DNA of 64,000 bases from Chinchilla lanigera (Eukaryota; Chordata; Mammalia; Rodentia; Chinchillidae): the NCBI RefSeq assembly GCF_000276665.1, contig NW_004955427.1, forward strand, positions 879,843-943,842. Reading direction: 5' to 3'. Made by a program: the position numbers and the translations under genes. Below the pieces are notes generated by a model, which ran no database searches, was not told the DNA's origin, and saw nothing but the letters and a program-made list of their open reading frames with translations. Positions 35,874-46,574 of this stretch are shown in pieces; within the stretch, counting starts at the first letter, position 1; each line of letters opens with the position of its first letter.

Positions 35874-36303
35874 TCTTATAGTTTGTGTCTAGATATACCC
35901 CAAAGCCTCATGCCATCATGGGGCAGGCTTCTAGAGTTAACAATTGATCCGTGCTCCAATGCTGGGATTATGGGTGTGAGTGCTACACCCATGGGGCAGA
36001 CTGCTAGAGTTTATGATTGATCCGTGGTCCAATGCCGGGATTGGACCTGCGGAGGGGAGCCTACATACAGTTCAAGGGAGGGAAAGATGCATGCTCTCTG
36101 CTGCTCCTGTCTGTCTGCTCTTGTTGCTTTTGCTGTTTTCTGTCACCATGAACTGTTGTCCTCTGCCACGTGCCACCCTGCTTTGGAGCCAGCTGAGTGT
36201 GGACTGAAACCTCCACAAACTGTGAGCTAAATAAACCTTTCCTTCCTTAACTTTGGGCATCAGGTATTTTTGTCCCAGCAATGAGAGAAAAGTAACCAAG
36301 ACA
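35874..36303 (+). mobile_element. MaLR-type solo LTR with TSD and an internal 73-bp duplication
   Basis: It starts 'tcttatagtttgtgtctaga' (TGTTATGGTTTGG-like, second base changed), followed by 'ccccaaagcctcatg'. The 3' part has 'gtggactgaaacctccacaa', the polyadenylation signal AATAAACC (36229-36236) and 'aagtaaccaagaca' at the end. The 5-bp repeat catgc lies at 35869-35873 and 36304-36308, the size expected for ERVL/MaLR. Two copies of a 'tggggca...tgatccgtg.tccaatgc' segment are offset by 73 bp. The frames at 35772-36320 are products of this LTR. Confidence 0.78.
35918..36042 (+). repeat. 73-bp tandem duplication inside the LTR
   Basis: Copy 1 runs from 35918 and copy 2 from 35991. Both contain a 'ctagagtt.a..attgatcc' core and end in 'gc.gggatt' at 35969 and 36042. 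Differences are scattered substitutions (about 10 in 52 positions). Confidence 0.85.
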
Positions 36304-36308
36304 CATGC

Positions 36309-37482
36309 AAATACATGCATCTATTAACATGTAACATAGCTATAGATATATGTATATAAATATATTATATATGACTGTTTTGCATGATACATATTTAAGA
36401 ATTCTTGGAAAAGGAAGAAAATATTAATATTTCTTATAATGAGGATGGAAGCTAAGTATAATAACTAAACTTTGATATTTTAAAAAATATATTGTATTTT
36501 TGTAATATGATTAAGGATTTAGAATGACTGAAGTCTATTCCTGTAGAAACAAAGAAACAAAAAGAGAATGGGTGAACCTATTTAAATAAAGAAAGAAGGG
36601 GAGAGGGAGAGAAAAAACAATGAAGTTTCGTAAATAAACAGAAAGCAGAAAGTACAACTAAACATAAAATACCTCATTTTAAATGTGAATGAGTTTATTA
36701 ATAGAACAGACTTCTTGATTATATATACATCCTTTATCCCAAACACATGCCCTTTAACACCTATCAACACTTCAAAACATAAATTTATATAAAAAATGGA
36801 TTCAAGTAGTGAAAAATCAAATGGTACTCAAGGATAAAAGAAAAAGTGCTATCACCTAAAATGTAATAGATTTAGCAATACCCTACTAAAATCATGGCAA
36901 AAACTTATCAAAATTTAAAGTTTTAATTCTTGTAATTAACACATGAGAACCATATATCTTTGCCATATTTCTCATATCAAACCTTTCTGTTCAAATCTTA
37001 TTTGCAACTTGGTAGCTTCTTCATATTAAATATGAAGATGCAGATGAAATGAATGATAGTGCGAAAAAATTCAAAGTAACCAAAAGCAGAGATGATTGAG
37101 AAACTGTGATAGATCGAAAAGCATCGTAGAAATTGGAGCAGGAACTTATTTTCATGTAAATTCTTTAGCCACTCTTAAAAATAAGATTTACAAGATCAAA
37201 TGCAAATATTGGAAATTAAAGGAAGCAAAAAGAAAACAACATTTATACTTTTTACTGGGAGAGTTATACCTAATAAATGCAGAAGTGTACAAAAATGAAA
37301 TATAATTAACTACATGAAGAGTTTAATGATCACTACTTAATTACTTTGTGATACCAAAATGTATATAAACATTGTTTATAAAATTCTTAATTAGCTAAGA
37401 TGTGATATAAATCTCAATTTTAATGAAGAATATCTTTTACGCTGAAAACTTTATACTTTCCAAACATTAAAATCATTCTCAA
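36309..37482. other. AT-rich unassigned DNA
   Basis: No SINE, LTR or gene recognised. A purine-rich run is at about 36586-36620. The 69-codon plus frame at 37096-37305 is lysine-rich because the DNA is A-rich. Confidence 0.4.
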
Positions 37483-37504
37483 GGGGCTGGGGATTTAGCT
37501 CAGC
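37483..37504 (+). mobile_element. ID-type SINE, head only, running into an assembly gap
   Basis: The 22 bases before the gap match the ID start (ggggctggggatttagctca). The rest of the SINE, its tail and TSD are hidden by the N run. The base after the gap (37605, aagcaaatagattgc) is not ID sequence. Confidence 0.85.
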
Positions 37505-37604
37505 NNNNNNNNNNNNNNNNNNNNNNNNNNNNNNNNNNNNNNNNNNNNNNNNNNNNNNNNNNNNNNNNNNNNNNNNNNNNNNNNNNNNNNNNNNNNNNNN
37601 NNNN
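37505..37604. other. Assembly gap (100 N)
   Basis: Exactly 100 N, the usual placeholder length for a gap of unknown size. The true distance may be quite different. One translated frame at 37451-37651 passes through it and is meaningless. Confidence 0.98.
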
Positions 37605-37690
37605 AAGCAAATAGATTGCTTATTTTTGAACTTTATAAAAACAGGCAACATACTTTTGTAGAGTGTAACATCCCTTGTTTGTTTATTGAC

Positions 37691-38060
37691 TGTCTTAGTT
37701 ATTTTCTTGTCACTAAGACTGAATACTTGACACCCACAGTTTAAGGAAGGAAAGATTTTTTAGCTCACAGTTTGTAGAGGTTTCAGTCATTGTCAGCGGG
37801 CTCCACGGCAGGGTGGCATGGCAGATGGGCCTGGCAGGAGACACTGGCTCACTGCGTAGCAGCAGGAAGCAGAGATCAAGGAGGGAGAGGCAGACAGACC
37901 CTGCCAAGCCACGAATCTCCCAACACCACATTTATCTATGACCTCACCAGTGGGGGCGTCCACTGGTGAGTGTCACACACTCACTATCCAGCCACCCCAC
38001 CAAAGCCCCACCTGAGGGTACATGAGGCTTTGGGAGGGTATCTAGAAAGAAGCTTTAACA
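37691..38060 (-). mobile_element. MaLR-type LTR, antisense
   Basis: The left edge tgtcttagttattttcttgt is the reverse of a MaLR 3' end, then 'ttaaggaaggaaagattttt' and 'cacagtttgtagaggtttca', 'ccacggcagggtggcatggc', 'accccaccaaagccccacct'. The right edge has faded. A 72-codon minus frame at 37713-37931 lies inside. Confidence 0.62.
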
Positions 38061-38089
38061 TGGGCTCACTCTTTGTTATCGTGTTATCC

Positions 38090-40027
38090 ACGTTATTGGC
38101 TAGAGCTGCAATTCATTCTTTCACTCCACTATAGGAATACGCTATTGTTCTTTAATCCATTCTCCTATTAATACACATTTTGCTCCAGTTTTTCAATTAT
38201 TATAATGTATATTATAGTATATCTTCTGCACATTTTTAGTTTATTTTAAATATGTGCAGAAAAATTTAGTTAGATTTTTATGGGAGTTATTATGTATTTT
38301 TTATTATAACTAGAAGGATCACATATCTAGCCAGCTATAGTAATAATTCATATTTATCAGCAATGGAAAAGAATTTCCACTGACCTACATTCTTTCCAAC
38401 CATTGCTTCTATTAGATTTTCTTAGTTAATGCCAGTGGGCACGATCTGGGACTTGATTTGATTTCCCTAAGTCAAACTTCACATGTCATGTACTTCTCCA
38501 TTGTGGTAGTAGCCTGTTCATGACCCTCAGCTATTTCACTACAGGACTTCGTCTTTTCTTATTGTAAGTCTTTATTATATATTTTTGAGTGAACTCCTTT
38601 TGCATCTCAAACACCTTGTACTGGTTTGAACTAGTTTTGTTTATCTTAGGAAGTCTTTTAATAAACATTCTTTTTAATTTTAATACAATCAGTTAATTAG
38701 TCTTTTATGGCTGATATATGCTTGCATTCTTTAGAAAACCCTTCACCTGTATAATTCCATCTAATCTTCCATTTAAAAGACTGAGGTCTTTCTTTTTATA
38801 TTTAATTCATTCATTTTTGTTTTGGATTAATGAATTAAGTATAAATTAATTTGTGTGTGTGTGTAAACACTTTGAGATAAGGGTTTAAGATTCTTTTGTT
38901 TCTAACCTGGCTAACTGGTTTTTCCATGTCCACTTTTTATTGCACAGTAAATTTTTCAATTGTGTCTTCCTTGAAAGTCTGTGTACGTAGGTTTATGAGC
39001 CCTGTGTACTGTCCCACTGGTTAATTTGTCTATTTCTGCCCTAAGAGTCCACTGCTGTAATTGCCATAGCTCTACAATAAATATTGGTATCCGGCTACTC
39101 GCTACTTCTTACTTTTTTGGTTAGACAGGTAGACAACATTTATTATTTTTTATTATAGCCCATTTTCTATAGGAAAATCTTGTAATTTTAATTGGAGTTG
39201 TATTGAAGGAATAGATAATTTAGAAGCTAAATAACATTCTGACAATATTAAATATATTCATCAGTCTTTTCATCTAATTGGCATAGATCTCTCAATTTAC
39301 TTATATCTTCCTCAGGTGTGTTCTGTAAAGTGTTACTAGTTTCTATATATAAAGCTCATAAGTTTTATTGAGGTAACACCTAAGTTTTTGAGCCTTGTTG
39401 CTATTGTAAACATTGCCTCTTTAAAGTTTTATTTTCTGAGCTTCATTCTTACCATAAAGAAAGGCAACAGATTTTTGAATACTGAATATTTATGAAGTTA
39501 CTTTTAAGTTGTTTATAACTCTCGTATATAGATATTATTAGGTTTTAGATAGACATGTCATTTGAATATAAGGAGGGTTTTATTTCTTCTTTTTCAATAC
39601 TTGTGCTTGCTTTAGTTAATTATTGTACTGCAGAGGACCTCAAATGTGATTTTTACAGAAATAATGCATCAAGTATTTTATAGGGTGGCCAGTTGTATTC
39701 ATTCAAACATTTTCTAATTTTGGAGTAAGTTAATTTGAGAAATTAACTTCTAATCTAAGAAATTTATTATGGTATTTTCTGTCATACCTATTTAGGTTGT
39801 ACTCTAGGTTTTCTCATTTAATCTTTTAAATGAAGTATCCTGCAAATATGTTCCTCTTCTCTATGTATTTTCCAATACATTATTATTTAAATGTAGAATG
39901 ATGTTTAACATTTTTGTAAGATTGAATCTATTTGAATTCCAGAGATAAATCTTTTGTACATGCCTAGATTTAGTTTGTTAATTTTTTGTCTAGAACTTTT
40001 TGCAATTGCATGCAGAACGGTAATGGC
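38090..40027 (-). repeat. Ancient L1 (L1M-like) ORF2 and 3' end, antisense
   Basis: A nearly 2-kb antisense old L1. At the left (38090-38640) lie 3'-terminal sequences ('tttgctccagtttttcaatt', 'actagaaggatcacatatct', 'gccagtgggcacgatctggg'). Then come reversed ORF2 landmarks: 'attgccatagctctacaata' (39060), 'ttttaattggagttgtattg' (39187), 'gctattgtaaacattgcctc' (39400), 'gaattccagagataaatctt' (39933). No frame over 60 codons survives. It ends at a T16 run at 40028, next to a B1. Confidence 0.68.
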
Positions 40028-40043
40028 TTTTTTTTTTTTTTTT
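40028..40043. repeat. T16 homopolymer
   Basis: Sixteen T immediately right of the antisense L1 and 27 bp before the B1. It is probably an expanded A-run of the L1 or of another reversed retroposon. Confidence 0.9.
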
Positions 40044-40069
40044 GCTTCCATTCTGACTTTTCATTGCTT

Positions 40070-40214
40070 TTTTTTTTCTGAGACCAGGTGTCACTGTGTA
40101 GTTCAGGTTGGCCTTGAACTCAGTGTGTAGCCCAGGCTGGCCTTGAACTCATGGCAATCCTCCTGCCTCAGCCTCCCAAGCACAGGGGTTACAGGTGTGC
40201 ACCACCATGCCCAG
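40070..40214 (-). mobile_element. B1-type SINE with perfect TSD
   Basis: Antisense B1: T tail, 'gagaccaggtgtcactgtgt', two 'caggctggccttgaactca'-type blocks, 'cctcctgcctcagcctccca', 'accaccatgcccag'. The exact 13-bp repeat cttttcattgctt is at 40057-40069 and 40215-40227. Confidence 0.95.
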
Positions 40215-40227
40215 CTTTTCATTGCTT

Positions 40228-40695
40228 CTTTTGCCCTCCTCTGGTTTAGGTTTCAAGTTCATATTCTAACAGCCTTGTAGAATAATTGGGCAGCATGAAT
40301 CCAATTCTGAGGGACAAATTTTCTGTGCTGCCACCATTCTGGAACATGTTGCTCTGCAGCTTCCTCCTCAGAGCAGTCTTTCCCTTTTGCAGTTTGGAGG
40401 CTGCAAAGGGTGGAGACTTGTTGTTTCTGGTGATGCCCTCAGGCCATCCTTCATAGTCTCCTGTTCCTGAGCAGTCAAGATCTCCTCTGCTCTATCTTTG
40501 CAGTCTGTAGCTTTACTGGAGCCTTTTTTCTGGTTAAGCACATTTTAAATCATCTTTCTTGGCTCTTTGCTCTTAATTTACAACATAAGCCTGGCTAAAT
40601 GCCCCCAACAACGGCCATGCCACAGCCTTAACATTGGGTTGCCTTGAAATTTCTTCTGCCAGATTAATTAGCCCACTGCCCTTACAATGAGGATG
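40228..40695. other. Unassigned DNA
   Basis: Moderate G+C with no recognised repeat or exon. Confidence 0.4.
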
Positions 40696-40699
40696 CTGT

Positions 40700-41680
40700 T
40701 ACATCCTCATTGACATTCATTTGCCCACTGTCGGTCATGTGACTGACATTCTCACTTGGTTGTCTAGGAGACATATCAATTTTAATTCTGCCCAACAGAA
40801 GCCTTCTCGCTTACCAAATGTTAGCTGTTCTTTCCTGACTGTCACCATATCCGTACATGCAATCTCCATCTGCCCAATTGTTCACATTAAAACTCTAGAG
40901 TCATCCTAGATTTCTTGATTTCCTTTATCCCCACCCCATCCCCAACATAACTGTTGTTTAATCCATCAAAAGATACTTTTGGCTGCAAGTGAAAAATATA
41001 TTCCACATCTGTTTACTTCTCTTCATTTCTATTATTTTCACCCTGGTCTGAAACATTATCTCAAGCCTTGGTCATTACACAAGTCTCATGTTCATTGGTT
41101 TCCCTTCTGCTTGTACTCCTCTATAATCTATGCAGAAGCTACAGTGAAATTGTAAAGCACAAAACAGATTATTTCAACTACCTGCATCAAACTCTTCAAC
41201 AGCCCTCTACTGCATTTGAAATAAATATAAATTCCTTCACTAGCTCATCCCGTGCTCTGTTACCTGATCCTGCCCATATCCACGAATCTCCCTCCTTTAT
41301 CTTCATTCACTATAATTTTGTAACATTATCCTTTTTAATTCAGTTGAGATCTTCCCTTGCCTGGGGCCTTTGCTCCTGTTTTCTTATCCTGGAGTTTTCT
41401 GCCTCTAGATCTCTGCAGACTAGCTGGTCCTTCTACTCACTCATTCTTAGCTCAGCTGTCACCCTTCCCAATGCTCGGGCTGCCTCACTTTCTATTAAAA
41501 CACTAATTTTATTTACTTGTTTCAGAGCATGGGTCTCCAGTCTCGTTTACTAGATTATTTATCTAGTTCTGCCTCCTTACCCCGGAGGCTTCCCGTGCAA
41601 GGGATCTCATCTGTCTGGTTTGTCCTCCAGTAGTGCCTGGCATGTAGTCAGCTCCTATTAAATATTCATTAAATACAAAC
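40700..41680 (+). repeat. Long L2 LINE 3' region
   Basis: One of the longest L2 copies here, sense. Order: 'ggtcattacacaagtctcat', 'gaagctacagtgaaattgta', 'actcttcaacagccctctac', 'tgaaataaatataaattcct', 'tgcctggggcctttgctcct', 'gtcctccagtagtgcctggc', 'tcctattaaatattcattaa'. The part before about 41060 is less certain. A 161-codon plus frame (41068-41553) lies wholly inside the noncoding 3' region, so it is not an L2 protein or a host gene. Confidence 0.65.
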
Positions 41681-41689
41681 AAAGCCCAT

Positions 41690-42500
41690 GTTGTATAAAT
41701 CAATATCATTCTGGTTCTAAAGAATTCCCATTCTGTGCTGTGCTCAAGGCTGGGAAAATGTGAGAGGAAGTGTACATTTTTCTGCAAGGGTTACTAGACA
41801 GTCAGGGATCCCCTTCTCACAATGGAAAACTTTATAACCGTGAAGAAAAGTAAATGAAGAGTAAACTGTAAGAAATCCTTGGAGATCTTTGCAGATCATT
41901 ATGTACCCATTCCATGAGCTCTGCGAGTCTGTAAACAACCAGAAGTACACGCTGCGCTGTCCTGCCGCCGTCTATAGAAGGGGGAAAGCCAGCTTGTGGT
42001 CTATTAATACAGTAGGACTGGGCTTGAGAGGCAGCAGGATCAACGTTTCCCAGTGTGACAGCCTTTCTCACCCTCGGCTCCCAAATGGTAGAGACCGAGG
42101 ACCACATAATCACCAGCGCCAGCGCTCTGACTTCTGGAGAATTTGCAGGCTCCAAGGTCGGTAATGAGTTAGGCCTGGCAACATTATATGTTTCCTTCGA
42201 GATGAGGAAAAACAGAACAGGGGTGGATGGGTGCCTGTGGGAAAAGCAGGGTATCGGCTCTCACACAAATCATCCTGCCCTGCGTGACTGGTTCAAACAG
42301 AAATCTGGCAGCGAGAAAGGGAAATAAAAGATGTGAAAAAATAGCAAGCAGTCCCATCCCTTCCCTTCTTGTTGTTTAACTGTCTAATGAAGGAATAAAA
42401 TGCTGCTACCAGATGTATCATGTGACAGTGTTAATTATCTCGTTCTTTCATTACCAAGAGAGAATCAGTTCATATCAGCATTAGCCAAGACCACTTCAGA
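41690..42500. other. Non-repeat block; candidate conserved noncoding element
   Basis: From about 41880 to 42340 the G+C is higher than in the flanks. Frames are open on both strands over the same bases (41889-42164 and 42055-42327 plus; 41832-42155 minus), which argues against coding. It then passes into 'taatgaaggaataaaatgct' and 'agtgttaattatctcgttct'. This may be an enhancer-type conserved element, but I have no comparison. Confidence 0.28.
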
Positions 42501-43065
42501 GAGAACAAAACGCTCTAATATAAGTAATTAGTGGTTCAAGCTTTGCAACCCATGTGAACTTAGATTCAAATTACAGTTTTATAATTTAGGGCTATGGCAT
42601 CTTTTACAACAGAGATATTTTACTATTACTACATAAAATTCTGTATGAAAAAATATACTATTCAGATAAAATATTTAATTCATCTCCTGAATCATAGAGT
42701 TCTTGATAAATACTAATAAATATATACAAAGTGTAAAATTTCTATGCTTTTTTTCTCTAAACAAAAATCAAATACCTTAAAAAATATAAATTTTCTCCAT
42801 AAAAAGTCTGATGTCCTGAATTTAAAAGAAATTTACAAGCATAAAGGTCATTGTTCTATATTTAAAATATTTAGAAAGTGTAAGTCTATAAACTCATGCC
42901 ACTCAATTATCAAGCATGAACTACAGAATTTAAGAGAAGTAAACAAAGAGTTATCAAAAATAAAACAGACATAATTTTGGAATCAAAATATAAATTTTAT
43001 TTCAGTGCAATGTACTGCTGTTATTTTCCACTAACCAGCTAGAGAAAAAACCAAAAGTTGAATAA
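42501..43065. other. AT-rich unassigned DNA
   Basis: No repeat or gene recognised. The 76-codon lysine-rich frame at 42744-42974 is a composition effect. Confidence 0.4.
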
Positions 43066-43069
43066 TGGC

Positions 43070-44275
43070 TTTGAATAATAACAATGTACATGTAAGTAGA
43101 TTCCATTTTTGCCCTACTATTGGAAGCACATATAAATATGAAATATCTGGAGAACAATTTCTATGATATGTCAAACATATTAAAAGTGCTTCCCATTTGA
43201 TCCAATAATTCCATTTATAGAAGATTATCATAAGGAAATAACAGAAAAAAATAAGGAAATAACAGAAGAGGCTCACATTGAAATATTCATAAATGTCTTA
43301 TATAATACCTGACCTCACAAAATGTTGTCCATCATTTGAGAATTAGCTAAAGAAATTATGGTAAATATTTTGTAGCCACTAAAAACGATAATATAGGTAT
43401 GCATTGGCTGGTAATAAAGGTTCATTATAAGTTGTTTATTTTAAAATTAAGTTTTAACTACTTGGTATTCCACTGTACAAAAATATTACATCTTTTTTAT
43501 CCATTCCTCAGTTGATGAGCATTTGGGTTTCAGAGATTTAGCTATGACAAATTGTGCTGCTATAAACAGGGTGCACATACTACTCAGCCAAAAACAAGGA
43601 TAAACTTGAGACTTTTGTAAGTAAATGGATGCAACTTGAGACCATACTCATAAGTGAAATAAATCAAACTCACATGTGTAAATGTTGTATTGTCTCCCCA
43701 GTGTAAGAAGTTGAAAGAGTAAATAATATCCAAAATTTACAACAGCTATTGGTAAATGGGAAGAAACTGTTCAAAAGGAAAAAAAAAAAAACTGGGATTG
43801 GAGAAAGAAGAAAAAGGAAAGAGATATATATCTCTTGTATGTACACAAGATAGTTAAGATAGCTATACTACTAATTTCTGTTAGTTCGTTGAAAAGAAAG
43901 GTTGGTGCTTATATCACCTGATCAATTTTGCATGCCCATATCTTATAATCAGCAGCTACTTGGAAGATGACAATAAGCAATGTACTAACCATTGTTATTC
44001 TCCTACTATCTTGTTTTGAAATTTTGTATTATTTGTTTTTATTGTGTTTTTCGGTTTAAAATAAAAAATTAAGTTATAAAATAATTTATAGTTTACTTTT
44101 ATTAAAATAATTTTATGTATATGAACAAATATGTTTTGAAACATATACTAGAAGATCCTAGCATTAGTTATCAACTGATTGTAGAATAACAATTTGCTTT
44201 TATTTTCTTTATGCTTCTGTATTTTTAAAACATTCTATGATGGTCAATAATTTTATATAAATAATAAATCTATTT
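43070..44275 (+). repeat. Ancient L1M 3' end, interrupted by a younger L1
   Basis: Left part: 'tccatttttgccctactatt', 'cttcccatttgatccaataa', 'ttccatttatagaagattat', 'gaaattatggtaaatatttt', 'aatataggtatgcattggct'. Right part after the insertion: 'ttgcttttattttctttatg', 'cattctatgatggtcaataa', the expected 3' UTR of the same old L1. The 17-bp block 'ataaggaaataacagaa' is duplicated at about 43231-43269. Confidence 0.6.
43454..44064 (+). mobile_element. LINE-1 with 5' inversion (twin priming) and TSD
   Basis: The piece 43461-43579 is antisense L1 ORF2 3' sequence ('ttatccattcctcagttgat', 'agctatgacaaattgtgctg'), equivalent to 9783-9903 read in the same direction. At about 43580 it flips: 'tactactcagccaaaaacaa' and 'aagtgaaataaatcaaactc' run in sense, equivalent to the complement of 9660-9795. 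It continues through the 3' UTR to an A-rich end. The direct repeat aaaattaagtt flanks the whole at 43443-43453 and 44065-44075. The two arms meet within the same ORF2 region, the signature of twin priming. Confidence 0.88.
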
Positions 44276-44279
44276 AAAA

Positions 44280-44815
44280 TTTACTTAATCCATTACTAAA
44301 AATATTTTATAAAGTAATATCTAGCACTAAATGTTTATAACAAGCTCTTGGCAGGAATCTATGTATAAATTTGTGTTTTTCTGAACATAGAAAAATGATA
44401 ACAGTTCTTTTCTCTGTACATCACTGAATTAAAAAGAATGAAAAAGAAATGAAAGACATTGTAAGAATATTAAAACAGTGAAACTATTTTTACTTATCTA
44501 TTAGAGCTTTGTCAGCATTTGTTTGCTTAACCAGGTCCACAGTCACTTCTTATTTTGTCCTTTGAGGAAAATCAGTGGCATACTATTAAATTATTTTTTA
44601 ATCTACTATTACTTGTCCCAAATATCGGCTTGACCAAAATAACAGAGTAAAGAATATGCTACTGCAGCACTAACAAGGAATGATTCTCCTTGTATTGTTC
44701 AGTGTTCTTTTACTTAAAAAAATCTAATCTTCTAGGACCTGTTGTCAACCAAAAAGATTTGCCAATGTACCAGAAGCATACAGGAAGAAATGATGGTGGT
44801 GAGAACTCCTTGAAG
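44280..44815. other. AT-rich unassigned DNA
   Basis: No repeat or gene recognised with confidence. The frame at 44690-44884 runs into the ID element. Confidence 0.4.
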
Positions 44816-44826
44816 ACCTTAGGCAC

Positions 44827-44934
44827 CATTTTGTTTTTAAAGTCTAACTTTTTTTGTTTTTGGTACTGGGAAACGAACTCATGACCTCATGCTTGCCAGG
44901 TGGGCACTTATGATGCTGAGCTACATCCCCGGCC
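44827..44934 (-). mobile_element. ID-type SINE with perfect TSD
   Basis: Antisense ID with a long, interrupted T-rich tail (44829-44861), 'ggtactgggaaacgaactca', 'tgacctcatgcttgccaggt', 'gctgagctacatccccggcc'. The exact 10-bp repeat ccttaggcac is at 44817-44826 and 44935-44944. Confidence 0.93.
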
Positions 44935-44944
44935 CCTTAGGCAC

Positions 44945-45795
44945 AATTATAAGACAATTCAAAACAAAAGGAGCAAGAAAAAACAGGAAGATTTATAATT
45001 GAATACTGTTAAGATTCAGTATTCAAATTCATCTCTTGGTTTTTTAGGCAGTCAGAACTTTTAAAAGTACTGTATTGTTTCCCGTTACAACTCATATCGT
45101 CACTAACACCTACGGGATAAAGGACACCTGCCTCTTGCCTGCCTTGGGTGTCAGTGAGGTTGTAACAGCCACTGAAAAAGAACTCATATTTTGGCAACAA
45201 AAATCATTTTTCACTTGATTTCTTTTTCTCTTTTCTTCCAAGTCAATGTGTATTTAGTTAATGATTTTGATGCCATTTGGACCAAATATAATAAAAGTGG
45301 AGCCAAATGTACAGCTTATTTCATGGTATGTTTAGAATCAAGTCTATACTGCCAAAGTAAGGAAGAAAATTGGAAAAGCCTGAGTAGTACAGACAGCTCC
45401 TCTGGAAATTTCTAAGCATGAAGGGCTGCCTAGAATGTCTGTCTTATATGATCTGATTTATCAGAAATTGTTCATTTACACATAAAATGGTTTCCTTTCT
45501 GACAGAGTATTTGTGTTTCAGGAAACAACTGAATTTGTTTCACTATTCACCATCAAGTTGGAATGTGTTGACCAAAATAACACATTGGGAGAATGTGGTG
45601 ACGCATAGTGAAAAAATCTTCACCACCCGAGACTATGTGAGTTCTCTGTCAGCTGGAGGAAATACCAAAAAAGGCCTAAATGCTTTTCAAGGCAATGCTT
45701 AAAACCAAGGAACAGTGGAAAATATATAAGATGTATTCAATAAGTATTTATCAGTGTCTCCATATAATCATACATAGTACAATGGTCTATAATAA
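44945..45795. other. Unassigned DNA
   Basis: Frames at 45009-45200, 45191-45415 and 45487-45702 have no domain features and no splice pattern that I can support. Confidence 0.4.
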
Positions 45796-45799
45796 CTAG

Positions 45800-46425
45800 T
45801 TTTCTATTAAATTCTAAATATTGACCCATAATTTGTACTTCTGGGCTTTTATCCCAGAGAAATGAAGACTTATGATCACACAATAACCTTTACATGAGTT
45901 ATTTGTAGTAAATCTATTTGTGTTAAGCAAAAACTCAGGCAGCACAGGTTTCCTTCCACAGGCAAATTGTGTCAACAAAATGCAGCATCACTATAGCACA
46001 GAATAATGAGAAGAAAAAATACATTTTTCAAATATGCAACCTCAAAGAACCTTCAGAGAATTACAGTATATCTTAAAAGTCTCAAAAGTTTACATACTGT
46101 GTAATTCCATTGAGGCAACATTCTTGAAATGACAAAATAGTAGGAATGAAAAACAAATTAATTATGTCAGGTGTTAAGAAGATGAGTTGAGAAGAACGCT
46201 GAATGTGACTATAAAAGAACAATTTGAGGAAGTCGCGTTCTCACATTAGCATTTGGTATGTCCATCACAACATTTTCAATGTTCTGGTTGTGATATTATA
46301 AATTTTTACAAAATATTGCTATTGGAGAAAACTGGGCAAATGATACATGAACTCTCTTAGTATTACTTCTTAAAGCTTCTTACAAATTTATAATTATATT
46401 GAAAGTTTTCTAAAAATACATTTTT
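45800..46425 (+). repeat. Ancient L1M 3' end
   Basis: Sense old L1. Landmarks are 'gaagacttatgatcacacaa', 'tcaacaaaatgcagcatcac', 'gtctcaaaagtttacatact', 'gtgtaattccattgaggcaa', 'gttctggttgtgatattata'. This is the order of ORF2 C-terminus to 3' UTR in L1M elements. No open frame. Confidence 0.6.
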
Positions 46426-46429
46426 TAAA

Positions 46430-46570
46430 GGAAACAGTATAGCATTAGAGTCAGAAGACCTAAGTTCTTGTCTGGTATTATCATCAGAAGTCATAGGGCC
46501 ATGGATAAGCAAGTTCAACTTTCAGAACTCAAGCTTTCTATTTTATAAATACGTAGATTTGATGAAGTAA
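46430..46570 (+). repeat. MIR SINE
   Basis: Sense MIR: 'acagtatagcattagagtca', 'gacctaagttcttgtctggt', 'aagcaagttcaactttcaga', 'agctttctattttataaata'. The start matches the MIR consensus start closely. Confidence 0.68.
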
Positions 46571-46574
46571 TTTT

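Noticed and set aside
41068..41553. 161-codon plus-strand open frame
   Set aside because: It lies entirely in the noncoding 3' region of a sense L2 element and has no protein domain.
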